A stretch of DNA of 64,000 nt from positions 1 through 64,000 of the forward strand of contig JAIXMO010000036.1 of the NCBI GenBank assembly GCA_025677825.1, in the 5' to 3' direction. Shown here in pieces: positions 10,209-22,700 of this stretch (its first letter is position 1; each line of letters begins with the position of its first letter). This DNA is from Helicostylum pulchrum (Eukaryota; Mucoromycota; Mucoromycetes; Mucorales; Mucoraceae). The notes below the pieces were generated by a model. That model was not told where the DNA came from. It saw only the letters and a program-made list of their open reading frames with translations, and searched no databases. The translations under genes and the position numbers were made by a program.

Positions 10209-12258
10209 TTAGTTAGACAAGACCATATCTTCGGTTTCATCTTGATTAACTTCATAAAAGGAAGCCAATAATGGCGCCAACATTAAATCGACATTTTCAT
10301 AACCAACATTACAGCATGCAGAGATTAAGCGTTTATAATCTTGATAGTTCTTTGGGGTATCACGACAATATAATTGCAACAGATTTTTAACATATTCCTT
10401 TCTAGCATGCTGCAAATCCTTTAAATCAGATCGTAGCTGATTTGCAGTCTCTGTCAAATGAAGTATGATATCCTGATGAGGTGGTGAAGGAGGCTTTTCA
10501 TTAAATTCTTTCAGATAATACTCTTCCAATACTTGTAAGGTCATCTTTTGACAATAATGTAACTGTCTTTTCAACTTTAGTTCTAGCGAAGTGCTAAAAT
10601 GTTCTACTTGAGGCGTAACGGAGATCACTTGTTGATGGTCAGCGTCTACTTTAATCTTTTCCAATACACTTCGCGTTTCTTCTAATCGTTTGACATACAA
10701 ATCTAACTCGACTTTCTTTTTCTGTAATATTTTTTCTCTGGCAATTAAATCATTTTCATAGCTCTTTGCAAAGCTATCAAACACTTCAGAGATAGGAGGT
10801 ACGTTACCACTGTTACTAGTTACAGTTTGAAACATGGCTTCAATTCGGTTTCTTAGCGCTTCACGCGTATCAATTTCATTAATATCATCATCTTCACAAG
10901 TGGCTGAGGGTGTGCCGCTACGAGGAGAACAAGAGGATTCACTAGCAGTAGGCGAAGACTTTCCAATTTCTCTGAAATAATCTCTAGAAGTCATTCCTTC
11001 TTCATTTGCAATTTCTGTACTTGCACCAGCATCAATCAACATTCGAACTAATCTTTTGTTACCACTTCGTGCAGCGATTGTTAAAGCTGTGTCACCATAG
11101 GTATCTTGTACATTTAATATAGAAATTAATTCAGATTGATTTGGATACAATTTAGCAATTAATCCCTCCATATAATAACGAGACGCATGAATCTTTCCTC
11201 TCCAAGCTGAAGTAGCAGCAATATGATGGAATACGGTTTGATCTTTTTTATCTATATTAAAAATGGTTGTACGTAATAAAGATAATAAAGAATCAAACGT
11301 CTTTGACTCAAAGTTGTTTGTAAACAATACACTTCGCATAAGAGCAGTCTGACCCTTGTAGTTAACACGATAGACATCAGCACCATTTTCAATAATAAGT
11401 TTAACAATCTTGATACGAGCCATAGCAGCTGCCCAATGTAAACTTGTGTGACCTTCATCATCGATAATAATATTTATGTCCAAGTCAGATGGCGGGTGAA
11501 GTAACAAAGAAGGAATACCACTTTTACCCGACATAAAGTATGATAATAGTCTTTGTGCATACGGCTTTCTCGTCATTGCATGGTCTTCTGTACTTTCAAC
11601 AAGTGCATGGTCTTCTTTTTTAGTAGCTTTGATATCAATTTCTTTATTGGAAATTTTAGGCGTTTGTACCTTTTCTTTTTTAATACGTAACCTCTTGATA
11701 GGTTCAACAATGTCTTGGTCTCGATGAGCGGAAGCAGAAGAAGTAGGTTGTGTTTCAATATCCGATAAATCTTCATCATAATGCTTGACTCTCTTTCTTA
11801 ATCGAGTTTGTGTCTCACGCGATTTTTTTGGTCGCGCTGAAGCAGCAGTGACATGTTTAGGTGCTAAAGGTGGGCTTTGATCTCCTCTTACAAATTCAAG
11901 TATAGGTGCAAGTATGGTATCTACTTCATATAATACAGCTAAAGCCTTCCCACGTTCAAACGGAACCCAAGTACCTTATATTTCAGGATTTCAGTATTTA
12001 AATATATATATATCATGTTTTTTTTTTACCTTGGTATTTTCCATACCCACCTTGTACTTTTTCATGTTCTCCTACTTGTACTTCTCGTTCTAAAATACGT
12101 GTTCGTTGCGGTTTATCGAAATCTGCGACTTTTAGAATTTGTGTGGCATTAAGATAAGAATCAGATCTTCGACGCATAACTGCTACTCCTTTACACAGCA
12201 TTTCATACACAGGAACACCAGAATAAGTTGCTTTAAATACACAAGAAAAGTCTACCAT
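10209..12258 (-). CDS. MBP1: APSES-ankyrin cell-cycle transcription factor, MBP1/RES-like
   Basis: Two exons (12258-12030, 11974-10209) give 664 residues. The N-terminal APSES/KilA-N DNA-binding domain spans about 12-105 and contains [16 protein letters not shown] and [17 protein letters not shown] basic linker follows, then ankyrin repeats (roughly 245-460, e.g. [20 protein letters not shown] and [20 protein letters not shown]) and a C-terminal coiled coil for partner binding. In yeasts, Mbp1/Swi6 and Res1/Res2 make the G1/S factor MBF. Here DNA-binding and ankyrin parts are in one chain, as in Mbp1/Res. The start ATG lies 10 residues before the domain. The gene is head-to-head with the Rab5 gene (209 bases). 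Confidence 0.9.
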
Positions 12259-12379
12259 AGTATAGCTAGTTCCTTGGTTTTTTTTTAGTATATTTGTAAA
12301 AAAAAAAAGATAGTTGATAAAAAAAAAAAAAACGCGGCACGCATTACCCAGCGCTTATTTAATTGCCTTGCATTTTTGA

Positions 12380-12385
12380 CACGTG
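12380..12385. promoter_or_regulatory. CACGTG E-box in the MBP1/RAB5 shared promoter
   Basis: A palindromic CACGTG lies in the 209-base gap between two divergent start codons. In fungi this core binds bHLH factors (Cbf1/Pho4/USF types). Its position suggests regulatory use, but a six-base match can occur by chance. Confidence 0.3.
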
Positions 12386-12467
12386 AGGTAAAAAGTATCT
12401 TTATAATCTCCCCTTACATTTTCTTCCTTTCCTTTTTTCTTCTTTATTACATTTTTTTTCTTTCGTT

Positions 12468-13396
12468 ATGACTGCAGAGCCTACTCTTACTCGTGTCACG
12501 CCTTTTATATCATACGGTAAACCTACCAAAGTGAAACTTGTCCTATTAGGTAACTTAACAATAATACAAAAAAAAAAAAGGTTAAAAAAATAACCTAAAA
12601 AAATAATCTTAAAAGGCGAATCAGCAGTTGGTAAATCAAGTCTTGTATTAAGGTTCGTTCATAAACAATACAATGAAAATAGAGATGCAACTATAGGAGG
12701 TAAAACACTGATACATTAAAAAAAAAAAAAAGAAAAAAAAGGGAACGACTAAACAAAATTATGCTTTAATAAGCTGCATTTCTAAGTCAAAAATGTCAGT
12801 TGGAAGATAGAGTAATTAAATTTGAAATATGGGATACAGCAGGTCAAGAAAGGTTTCATTCACTAGCTCCAATGTACTACAGAAATGCTCAATCTGCTAT
12901 CGTTGTTTATGATATAACTCAATATGTAGTGTAAAACTAAATTCTGCAATCCTATTACGCACCTCCTAATTTTGGATATATTTTAGGCTTCGTATGAAAG
13001 GGCAAAACAATGGGTAAAAGAATTATTAAAGCAAGCTGCAGACGGTATTGTTATTGCTCTTGTTGGTAATAAACTTGATCTCGAAGAAAACAGGCAAGTG
13101 CCTTCGGAAGAAGCTACTGCTTATGCTTTATCAAACCAATTAATATTTCATGAAACAAGTGCAAAAGATGCTATTCATGTAGATGAATTATTTAAATCCA
13201 TTGGCAAGTATATTTTTTATTCTTTCTCTGGTTTCCCCTCCTAAAAACGTTTACACTAACTATTACTTTAGGCACTCGTATACCAATATCAACAAGTACT
13301 GCAGAAGATACCTTTAGTACAAATAAACCTTCGCATATTGATATAAATACCCCCACTACTATCACTTATAAAAGAACAAAAAACTGTGCTTGCTAA
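12468..13396 (+). CDS. VPS21: Rab5-type small GTPase (Vps21/Ypt5 family)
   Basis: Five exons (12468-12549, 12616-12699, 12774-12925, 12987-13203, 13272-13396) give 219 residues. All G motifs are present: GESAVGKSS (28-36), ATIGAAF with the switch-I Thr (52-58), WDTAGQE (75-81), NKLD (134-137), ETSAK (162-166). The [21 protein letters not shown] region is Rab5-like, and the chain ends CAC, a CXC double geranylgeranylation signal. It should control early endosome fusion and vacuolar sorting. The last intron only preserves this C-terminus if its donor is GC (GCAAGT at 13204); the nearby GT donor shifts frame and loses the cysteines. Confidence 0.93.
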
Positions 13397-14002
13397 TAAT
13401 AAAAAGCTATACATCTATACCAACTTGTAAAAAAAAAAAAAAATTCTCAACTGAAATTGCATGTAAACAAATAAACAAAAACAAAAAAAAAGATCGGGAA
13501 ACTACTTTATTCGAGAGAAGAGGCTTGCTGGATATTTTATTCAAGGCCGACAAGTCTTAGGAGTGACACGTATCACTGTATCTATCATATGCAGTGTCGA
13601 ACCATCAGCAGCACCTTAAATATTTCTTTTTTTTTTAAAAAAAAAAGGTACATAAAACAATTAAGCTTATTACCCCACTCTTTTACAATTATTGCAAAAT
13701 GCTCTGTGCGTCATTATCAAAAGAAGAACCACTTTACGTCTAATAAATCATTTAGAAATTTTACTATCTTATTGGGTACCCTAACTTTTTTTTTCTTCGT
13801 ACCGGACCTTATTCATTGTTATTTTATTTTGCGTAAGGTGATGGTCAATTTAATTGTATTTTACCGAGATAATTATAAAACTAAATGAGACTGAACGGGA
13901 TTTATTTAAAGCTTAGCGTCATTATTATAAGGAAGAAAGGTAACATTATATATATAAAAAAAAACTATACCTAACAAAGGTAAAATGGTTTATGGTATAG
14001 TT
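13397..14002. other. Intergenic region after the Rab5 gene
   Basis: No supported gene. A frame at 13589-13888 is lysine/phenylalanine-rich, runs through a T10A10 block (13627-13646) and resembles nothing known, so I read it as chance. The rest is the shared 3' flank of the Rab5 gene and the Hsp70-like pseudogene. Confidence 0.4.
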
Positions 14003-17000
14003 TTAAGACTTAGTAAGGGTCAATGATTCGCCTGTTTCAATTACTTGTGCTAAGCTTAAATCTCTGTTACCCACACCAACTATTTTTACGGAAAACTGGA
14101 GGGTGGAAATATAAGATATATATCTTATGGAAATCATTACAGATACGTCTACTTGTTGGTTTTTATAAACCAAGTCATTATATATATGCATGATATTGAC
14201 CTGATCGCGAATGCTATCATTATGGAAAACAGTTACATTATTGTCTAAATAATCCATCGTTTTAAACCTGAGTACCTCTAAAACATAAAAATCAGCGTTA
14301 GTAATGCATTAACATGTCACTATTCTGGACTGTTATCTATGTTAAAATTACGAAACTGTTACAAATAAAATGTTCTACTTGACCGAACATTATTTAATAT
14401 TTCCCCTTTATACAAAAGAGGGAAGAAAGTATTTTTGTCGGATTCAATAGTTGTTGTATCTGTTATTTTGGATTTATATGAAATATTTTCTTGGTAGTTA
14501 TTTGGAGTTATACAAAAAGCATAATTTTCACTACACACTTGTCGTAAAGCACCAACTTTGAAATCTTTATAGCAGAATGGTCGCTGTGCAATAACTGGCT
14601 GTAGGAGTTGGCTAAATAACTCTGGTACGAGCAAACAAGATGTATCAATTCCTAATTCTAAATTAAAATCGTCCGCTTCCTCTTCCAATATTTTTGCAAA
14701 TGCATATTGTAATTGCGGGTTACTGCTGAAGCGTATAAAGCTAAACATATAATCAATATTCATATAGTTTCCAAAGAGCTCCTTATTTAACAAAGAGCCA
14801 GATAGAGTACAGGCAATATCTTGTAAAACTGGAGCGAAAGAGATGTCTATAATATCCGCGATCGTCAAACGAACTTCACAGTTACAAGAATTATTTAACT
14901 TGACATTATTTGTCTCAACAGAATTTTGCGTGTCAGGATTATTTTGAAGAACCTGAGCATCTAACATTCAGTAAAAAAAAAAAATGCATTGTGTTTATTT
15001 AAGCCTCTTACATTGTCCGAAATATGAACCCTAAGATTAGCAAAGAATTCTGTCTTGGTTTCTAATAAAAATAGATCCAAGATTTTGTTGTCGTCGCCAG
15101 TATTATGCGTTTTGCATAGTTCGATTAAGCTACTATCTTGTACGAAATTGTGCCACATACGCGAACACAAAGAATCATATATATTTGGAATGACTATTAT
15201 TTCATCCTGTACAATGATAGATTCTTGTTCCTTTTCTTTTAAACTGGAAATTGTTATCACTTGATGTAATGACAGCTGTACATAATCTTCATCTAATTGG
15301 CATAATAAAAAATAAGACTTGAGTGATAATTCTAGTTTTAAAGACTTTTGAATAGCGGGTAAAATCCTTTCTCCTTCAGCGGTGATTCGTAGTTTTTTAG
15401 AATCATTATCCTTTGGTACTAATCCACTTGCAAATATAATATCTTGAAAATTTTCTTTGGTGCCCATAATATTTTTTAATAAAATTGCTTCAACTGAAAC
15501 TGCATACCCAATTTTTGTATCCGTATGATCAAATGTTTGCTGATCCGGTAACTTGTTCAATATATCTTCTTTTATATAGACCATGTACATCAATATAAAT
15601 GCCTTTATGTATTTTGGATTGTTGGTTGAAACTAACACTTCCCCTATCGAACATTTCTTGGTCAATATAGATTTTACTTCAAATAAAATATTCCTTTTTA
15701 TAGAAACGCCGTCATCTGTAGTAAAGTCAGCTAAGTCACCTAACAAGTATCTCTTGGCAAATGGAATGAATCTGAATAAAATTTAATACACATTATTTAT
15801 AAGGTTATATCATATAATCAGACTCACTGCTTTCTAACATTTAATGTTGTCGTATTTGAAAATGTATAGAAATGTCCCAAAGGAAGCAAACTATAATTAT
15901 GTTAGTTTTGTTTAGTAAAGCTAATGTAAAATACTTTACTACTTGGCTGCAATAAAATAATCATGGCCGAATTTCTGTTGGATCGACCCGTCTTCTTTTA
16001 AAAGCGAGTACGTAAATAATGTAGACCTGAGTGAAATATCTAATTGTATAGATGTTAGCTGATGCGTAATAATAGTAAACTGCATTTTTTTATACCCAAG
16101 TTGACAATAATGTCTGGTTTTGAGTTCAGAAATACGGATGAAGAGGTGGTTAAATCTTCTGATGATTTTATACGCGGCTTACAGTATATCTCCGAATGTT
16201 GAACGGCTTCAAAGACACCTACATTGGTCGAGCGTACGATATCATTTAATGCAATGCTTTCTACCCTTGTATGGTTTTTGGTTATTGTAACAACGGAATT
16301 TAAAGAGCATCTATTATATTCCAATATATACTTTAGCCATGTAACCTCATATCCAAATTTATCGTGCCGGCTAGAGTAGTCATCCGTAATTAAAAAAAAT
16401 TGGTAGTTCTTTGTAAAGTTACTCGAAATTATATCTTTCATGCTGTCAAAAAGAAATGTACTTATTTCGGCGCATATTCTAAGAGGACAAAATGAATCTA
16501 TAAGTTCCTACTGGGTTTCACTCAGCATCCATCTCTTTTTAAAAGTTATCCAAGGTTTACTTCCTGTGTATTCTTCTTCGATTTCTTTATTCTACCAACA
16601 AAAGTCGTTAAAAATTGTGATGATTATATCTAACGAGTCATAATTACAATATTTTCTACTATGAGTTCGATAATCTGATCTTGATAAAAAAGAACCAACT
16701 GGGCTTTTAACGATTTTATAATGCCGTCATCATCTGTAACCACAGGAAATAAATTGGTTCTTAAAAATTCTTTTATACAACCTTTAATATCGTTGTTGGT
16801 GACAAAGACTGAGCTTGACTTCATAACTTTCGGAAACAATTTTGCATTTGGAATGTTGAATATAGTGTTTTTTGTTTGAATCAAATCGAATTTTACTATG
16901 ATTTTTCCCTCGTCAGGGGTAAGTCTGCACAAGATTGCATTTTCTCCTCTTTTGAAAGAATAATTTCGATCATTTTCGTCTGTCAATCCGTAACAAATGG

Positions 17001-17668
17001 ATTCTATATCTGAGAAAAATAAGAGCCTGTCTTGATGATCTTCATTTGATAGCAAACCGGATCGAACAAAAATTGGTCGAATAATATCATCTCTAATTTC
17101 CTCTTCCCATTCAGAAGGAACAATAAACGCGTAGTGAAATAATCAAAGCTTTCCATTTCTAACTTTGTTCCTTTCATGGTTCTCTTTAACGCTAGGGGTA
17201 AATAATCCAGAAATGCCTTCGTCAAAAATGTATCCTCTTTGTCCCAGTCTGCTTTTTTCTTTTCAAATAAGCTGTATAACCCATCGCGAAAATTGCCAAT
17301 TACGACGTTATCTTCGCTTTCTTCTTCACAGTTCGAACCGATATCTATAACATCTTCTCTTTTTTTATTGTAAGATATAGACGAACCAGTTCTATACCTA
17401 GATCAATAAATATGTAAACGCTAAGTTCCACTATGTCTGTTTTAATTTACAATTTACTTACTGGTCATAATCAACATGACGAGGAATCAATTGTCTGCTT
17501 GCAGTAGAAAGAATATACGTTGAAATATCAGATTTTCCAATATCTAAGCAAATAATAATTATAATAATGAAAATAAAGTTAATACATATATAGCTATTTT
17601 TTTTTGTACAAATATTTACGCATAACCACACAATGTGTGTGTTGACGAAGGTCATACACCTTCTCCAT
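14003..17668 (-). pseudogene. Decayed Hsp70/actin-ATPase-like gene of a Mucorales family
   Basis: On the minus strand, spliced pieces read as one long protein: an N-terminal part with DIGKSDISTYILSTASRQ, then HYAFIVPSEWEEEIRDDII, DRLLFFSDIESICYGL, YEVTWLKYILEYNR, SLLPLGHFYTFSN and several more exons to a stop at 14003. I believe this is the HSPA12/Hsp70-like family expanded in Mucorales, but that rests on recollection. Introns still have normal GT-AG ends. Three lesions break it: a one-base frameshift near 17136-17142 (between SFDYF and HYAF), an in-frame TAG at 16508-16510 (after MLSETQ), and a frameshift at a seven-base homopolymer (16085-16091). Two of the three could be sequencing errors, but the TAG cannot be a homopolymer error. 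Confidence 0.55.
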
Positions 17669-18489
17669 AATTATATGCCTTTTTCTTAACGTTTAAACTG
17701 AAAAGAAAGGTGAAAAGCCAAGAAAATAAACTTTTTTTTTCTACATAAATAGAAAGGAGCTGGTGCCACTTGTGTTACATTGGCTGTTAAAACTCGAAGG
17801 AAAGTACAAGATAATAATGTAAGGTCAACATATATGTATACGTCTTCGGTCGGTAAAATAGGGGGTGATCTATTTAATCATTTTTACGTATATGTTTTTC
17901 CAACTTGCTGTTCCAACATGTTTCATGCAAGAAAGTTAAAGAAAACGCTGTGACATTTTTGCCAACCACCAGCTTAACCCTCGCTAAACGTGGTAACTTT
18001 ATTTGTTTGTTTTGTTTGTTTGTCTGTTTGTTTTCCGAACTCGGTAATCAAATGTGGATATACTTAAAAACATATTTCAACTATTGACAATGTCAATCGA
18101 TAGTTCCTTTTTAACGCAGTGCAAGATGACGCATTTGATCAAAATTTAAGTTTATTCGTAATATGCTTGAACAAATAGAAAATCCGAGATAGAAAAAAGG
18201 TGATGTGAAAACGTGATCTTAACTGAGGGTAAACTATGTTGTCAGTTAGGATGAGTGTTGCCAGATAAAGATAATGCTCGTGATTTGTTATAATTAAACT
18301 GTGTATTTGATGCTTTAGAGTAGATGTTTACTGCTTCTTGAAGTAGAATAAAATCATGTTGATCATGTAGAAAGACTACATTACAAATCATCTCCAAAGA
18401 CCTACGTATAGATTCAATAAAAAAAATAGTAAAAATATGAAATAAGCTAACATTCTTGACCAAAAATTAAACCGTTGTTGAATCTCTGA

Positions 18490-19085
18490 TAAATTATTAC
18501 GCAGCCTGTATTGACCTATAAGAAATATATAGTCTTCTTCCTGATAAAACAATGTCTTTGGTACCTTAACGCGAAATCAACCCTTTTCGTTCCTTTAATA
18601 TATAAACAGGAATATTAATTTAGTATTGTATTAAAGAGAGCATTAATATAAAAGTAAAAGTAAAAGTAAAAGTAAAAGTAAAAGTAAAAGTAAAAGTAAA
18701 AGTAAAAGTAAAACGATATATTCTTTACATAAAACAAAGAAATGAGTGTTATAAATCGCTTAAGCAGAGAATAACTACAATTAAAACTCTCTTGTCCTTC
18801 ATACACATTTATAAAAGAAAAAAAAAAAATTTATTTATTTATGCGAGTGTTTAAATTTATAGTTCTTATTTGTGTAAGTGCACCCGAAGCGGCGGTTTCT
18901 TATTCTTCTCGTTTTCTCTCTTGTTGTGTCTCTTGTTCTTTCGTCTCCTAAGTACCAAGAGTTAACATAACGCTATTAGGTCTATTTTTTTTCTTAAAAA
19001 GAAGATACAAATCTACTTACGCCAGAAGAGAAGGAGAGCGACAAGAAGGAGAGCGACAAGAAGGATAGTGACGAGAAGGTAAAGA
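18490..19085 (+). repeat. Dispersed repeat R2, copy A
   Basis: Collinear with 45905-46435 in the same orientation, with many substitutions and small indels. Shared landmarks in order are a CAGCCTG.ATTGAC opening, AAAACAATGTCTTTG, the hexamer site, AAAACAAAGAAAT, a TTTATTTATG, CCAAGAGTTAA, GCTATTAGG and a purine-rich GAGAAGG block. In both copies the ATG (18841 here) opens a short frame with a hydrophobic leader; here it reads MRVFKFIVLICVSAPEAAV and stops soon after. The element may be a decayed small gene rather than a transposon. Confidence 0.65.
18651..18713 (+). repeat. AAAAGT hexamer array
   Basis: About ten tandem copies of a six-base unit (AAAAGT or its rotation). The homologous position in R2 copy B (near 46037) has essentially one unit, so the array expanded after the two copies separated. 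Confidence 0.9.
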
Positions 19086-19130
19086 ATGACGAGTTCAATG
19101 TTGTCGCATTTTTGGCCATAACGATATGCT

Positions 19131-19410
19131 TTAGAAAAAACCGTGTCCTTTTGTACGGACATAAAGAAAACAAAAAGGCAAAAAAAAAAAAAGCAGAATA
19201 ATAAATGTGAGCTCCTTTAAAAGGTAAACATAAAAAATAATACTTACTAGGTGGTATGCATTGTAAAAGAAAAAGAGGAAGAAAAGATATTTATTTATAA
19301 TAAAAAAGATAAAATATATATAGTTTCGGTTACAACTTATTTTAGCAAGAAAAATGTTGTTCCCACTCGTTTCATGCAAGAAAGTTAAAAAAAAAACGTT
19401 GTCATTTTTG
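19131..19410 (+). repeat. Dispersed repeat R3, copy 1
   Basis: One of four related blocks in the window. Shared features in order are GTCC(G/T)TTTG or CCTTTTGCATGAAG, then a poly-purine AAAGAAAACAAAAA, AATAATAAAT, CCTTTAAAAGGT, CTTACT and GGTGGTATGCATTGTA. The sequence is degenerate and AT-rich, with no ORF common to all copies. Confidence 0.55.
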
Positions 19411-19786
19411 CTTCAGTTTTATTTTTTTAAAAGTAGTAACACTTTTTTGGTCGATTCCATCCTCACTAAACATGGTAACTTTATTAAGAGAGTCATTAAT
19501 ATACTAATGATTATATTTTAAAGTAGAGAAATTGACAAGAAAAAGCTGCGAAAACTTTTAAACTCGATATATATGAGTTAGCTATGTCCTCTTTTAAAAA
19601 AGAATATTCTACTGTCGCTTGTAATGGGCATTAATCCCATCACCTTTGCATATCCTCGAAAGCCCGACTTCGAAGGCGGGGGTGTGAAAGTACATGTGTG
19701 ACCTCCAAAAAAATAAAATAAAAAAAGTTAGAAAAATGTTCGCGTTCATACTTCTTGTACTAATCGTTTTAACAAGTGGATATATA

Positions 19787-22700
19787 ATGTCTTTAGATTA
19801 CGCAACAGAAAAGAAGCTACGCCCTCTTTATGGTAATAAAAAAACAACAAAATATTTTTTTTCTTCTTGAATATTAAAAAAGGTTATCTGATTTAGATGC
19901 CCTTGATGAAGGACAGAATAAAATGGCCCTTCAACATTGTGCAAAGTTGTTGAAAAAGTCTCCCGATTGGCCTTTAGTCAAAGTAATAGAAAAGAAAGAA
20001 AAAACAGTTTACGTTTACCAACACTTTTTAATAGGCTTTAAAAGCACTTGTTCTTGTACGTACAGGAAAGGAAGAAGAAGCTTTACAATTATGTGACCAA
20101 GTGAAAAAAGCTATTCCTACTGATGAAGCTACCCTTCAAGCAGTTACCATGACCTTAAAGGAACTCGGCAAGCGTAAGTTTATATTATCAAGTTACCCAA
20201 ATATGTGCCATTAAACTTTTTTTTTCTTCTCCTAGATTCTGTTATTGTAGAATTATACGAAAACGCAGCCAACTTACAACCTAAAAATGAAGAATTCGGT
20301 AACCACTGGTTTATGGCCATGGTCCGCAACAGCGATTTTAAGGGTCAACAAGCAGCAGCTGTCAAATTACACCGAGTATTTAAACAAAACAAGTATTTGT
20401 TTTGGGCCATTATGTCTTTAGCACTTCAAGGTCAATCCGGAAACAAATTATCTTATGTGTTGGCTGAACGTATGATGTCAAAGGCATTAGAAGAAAACCG
20501 ATTAGAGCAAGTCGAACATATTCGACTTTATTTATTGATTTTTTTGGATCAAAAGAAAAACGATGAAGCTCTCAAGCTGTTATTAGATAGCTCACTTGGT
20601 CAAACCTCGCTTCGCGATCCTGAAGTTCGTCAGATCAAGTCGGAATTACTTCGTGAGAATAAGCGTTGGGAGACTGTGATGGAAATGAGTCAAGAGGCTT
20701 TGGAAAAAGAAAATGCAGATGACTGGTTTCACTGGCTTGCTTATTTTGATGCCGTAGAGGCTTTGGTTGCAGATAAGCCTGAAGAAGCTATTGCAAGCGC
20801 TGAAAAATTAGTAGAGAATTCGAAAAAGGCTGTTTTGGAAAGTAAATTGATAAAGAGAGGCCCCTTTTTAGCTGAACTTGACTTAGATTTTAGATTACAA
20901 AAGGCTGGAAAGAGAAGTAAGAATGAATTATGATAAATATATAGCTGTAGGTATTAAATCCTTTTTTTTAGGCGAGCAAGTGATTTTGGAACATTTGATT
21001 TCTTACTTCTCTCGTTTCGGTAGTAAAAGTTGTGCGTTTGAAGACCTTCAAACTTACATCACCTTCTTAAGATCAGATAAAGAAAAATCTCAAAAATTCA
21101 TTAACGACCTAAAGGAAACCATCCAACCCGCTATCGAAAAACCAGCACAAGTTAAAAACGTTTATAAAAATGTCAATATTAGAAAACTGGAAAGATTTTT
21201 AAACCTTCACCCACAAACAGATGTAACGCAAGCACTTGTCTTGGTAAATGAACTTTGGCAACAATACCAAGATGCACTTCCGCTTGGAGAAGGATTAGAA
21301 AAGACTGAGATGCAACATGGTGATGAATTCGTTATTTTAGCTAGCCATATTCTTTTGGACTTGTATAACCATCATAAACAAGCTGGTATTTTAATTCAAG
21401 CTATTTCTCTGTTGGAAATTGCGTTGACCAAGAGTATTCATAATTTCCAAATTAAGCTTATTTTGGTTCGCATGTACATCATGTTGGGTAAGTTTCGAAA
21501 TATTCAAAGATGAGTAAATATGATAATAACCGTATATGTAGGCGTCTATAAACGTCCTTTTGAGATTTATAGAACAATGGAGATTAAGCAAATCCAATTC
21601 GATACCATGATGTAAGATTCTAATTTGTTAATTGATTTAATTACTTAATTTTTATATGTTAATAGCCATTACTTTACTGATCGAGTAGCTTCGCTTGGTT
21701 GCGTGAATGAACTCGAAACTTTGTTCCATGATTCTTTATCCATTTACAAGAGTAATGAAGTAGAGGTAAAAAGACTAAATATATTTATATATATCCTCCA
21801 TAGTAACCTTGAAATATACTAGACACCTGAAATGTTAGTAAAAGCATATCAATACGGTACTTTCTCCAAGATCCAAGAATTTATTGAATTCCGTCGCCGT
21901 CTCGATACTTCACTTCAACACGCAATTTCACGTACTGAATTAATGCGCCTTGACTATATCCATGTCTCATTCCAAACCAAATACGCCATGCAATTCTTTC
22001 ACGAACAAGATGTATCACCTATTAGTTACGACGATGCATTTATTGCTGCCCGATCTGATAACCGTGACTTTAAGGTCTTTATCAATTATAATGCTGAAGA
22101 TTCACTTTCAAGCGAAAACCGCTCCAAAGCTGCTGCTAGCTCCAACGCTACTTGGGTACAAATCATCTCTTATATTTTGAATATCCTTAGCATTGTTTGT
22201 GAAACCAAAGAATCAGGCAGAGACTTAAATACTGTTGCAGCTGACTTTAAGCTTTTACTTGAGCGCGAAAGTGTTAAAGAACAAGTGACTGGTCCAGAGT
22301 TTGCATTAGCTCGCTACATATCTGAACTTGTCAATGCGTTTGTTATTATCAAGGCAACTCGTCCCAATGATGCCATTGAAGTATTAAATCGTGCTACTAC
22401 TATTTTACAGGATGAATGTAAATATTTTATTATTACAGAAAAAAAAAAATGATTTCTAATGATTTTTATTTAGTGAGTAACGTAGAAGCATTTTCTGAAC
22501 AGACATTAACTTGGAATACTTTCCATAAATTATTCACTTGTTTAGAGGTATGTACTTTTTTTTTAAAAAATAATATTATAAGAGCATACACTAAGTTTAT
22601 TTTTTCTAGGCATTTAACTATGGATCCGTTTTAATTGAAGTAATTAGCCGTGTCTTGGGATTAAGTAGTAAAGAAGCCAAGAGAAAAGCTATTGAGAAAG

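Larger units (their letters stand above)
17669..19786. other. Repeat-bearing intergenic island
   Basis: No intact gene. It contains a copy of repeat R2, a copy of repeat R3, a TTTG-rich run (about 18000-18035) and a hexamer array. The phrase GTTTCATGCAAGAAAG occurs near 17919, again near 19368 and again near 35927. In the first two it is followed within about 100 bases by a CTAAAC(G/A)TGGTAACTTTATT block, so part of the region is itself duplicated. Confidence 0.5.

Noticed and set aside
13589..13888. 99-codon plus-strand frame after the Rab5 gene
   Set aside because: Runs through a T/A homopolymer block, has no recognisable domain and no splice partners.
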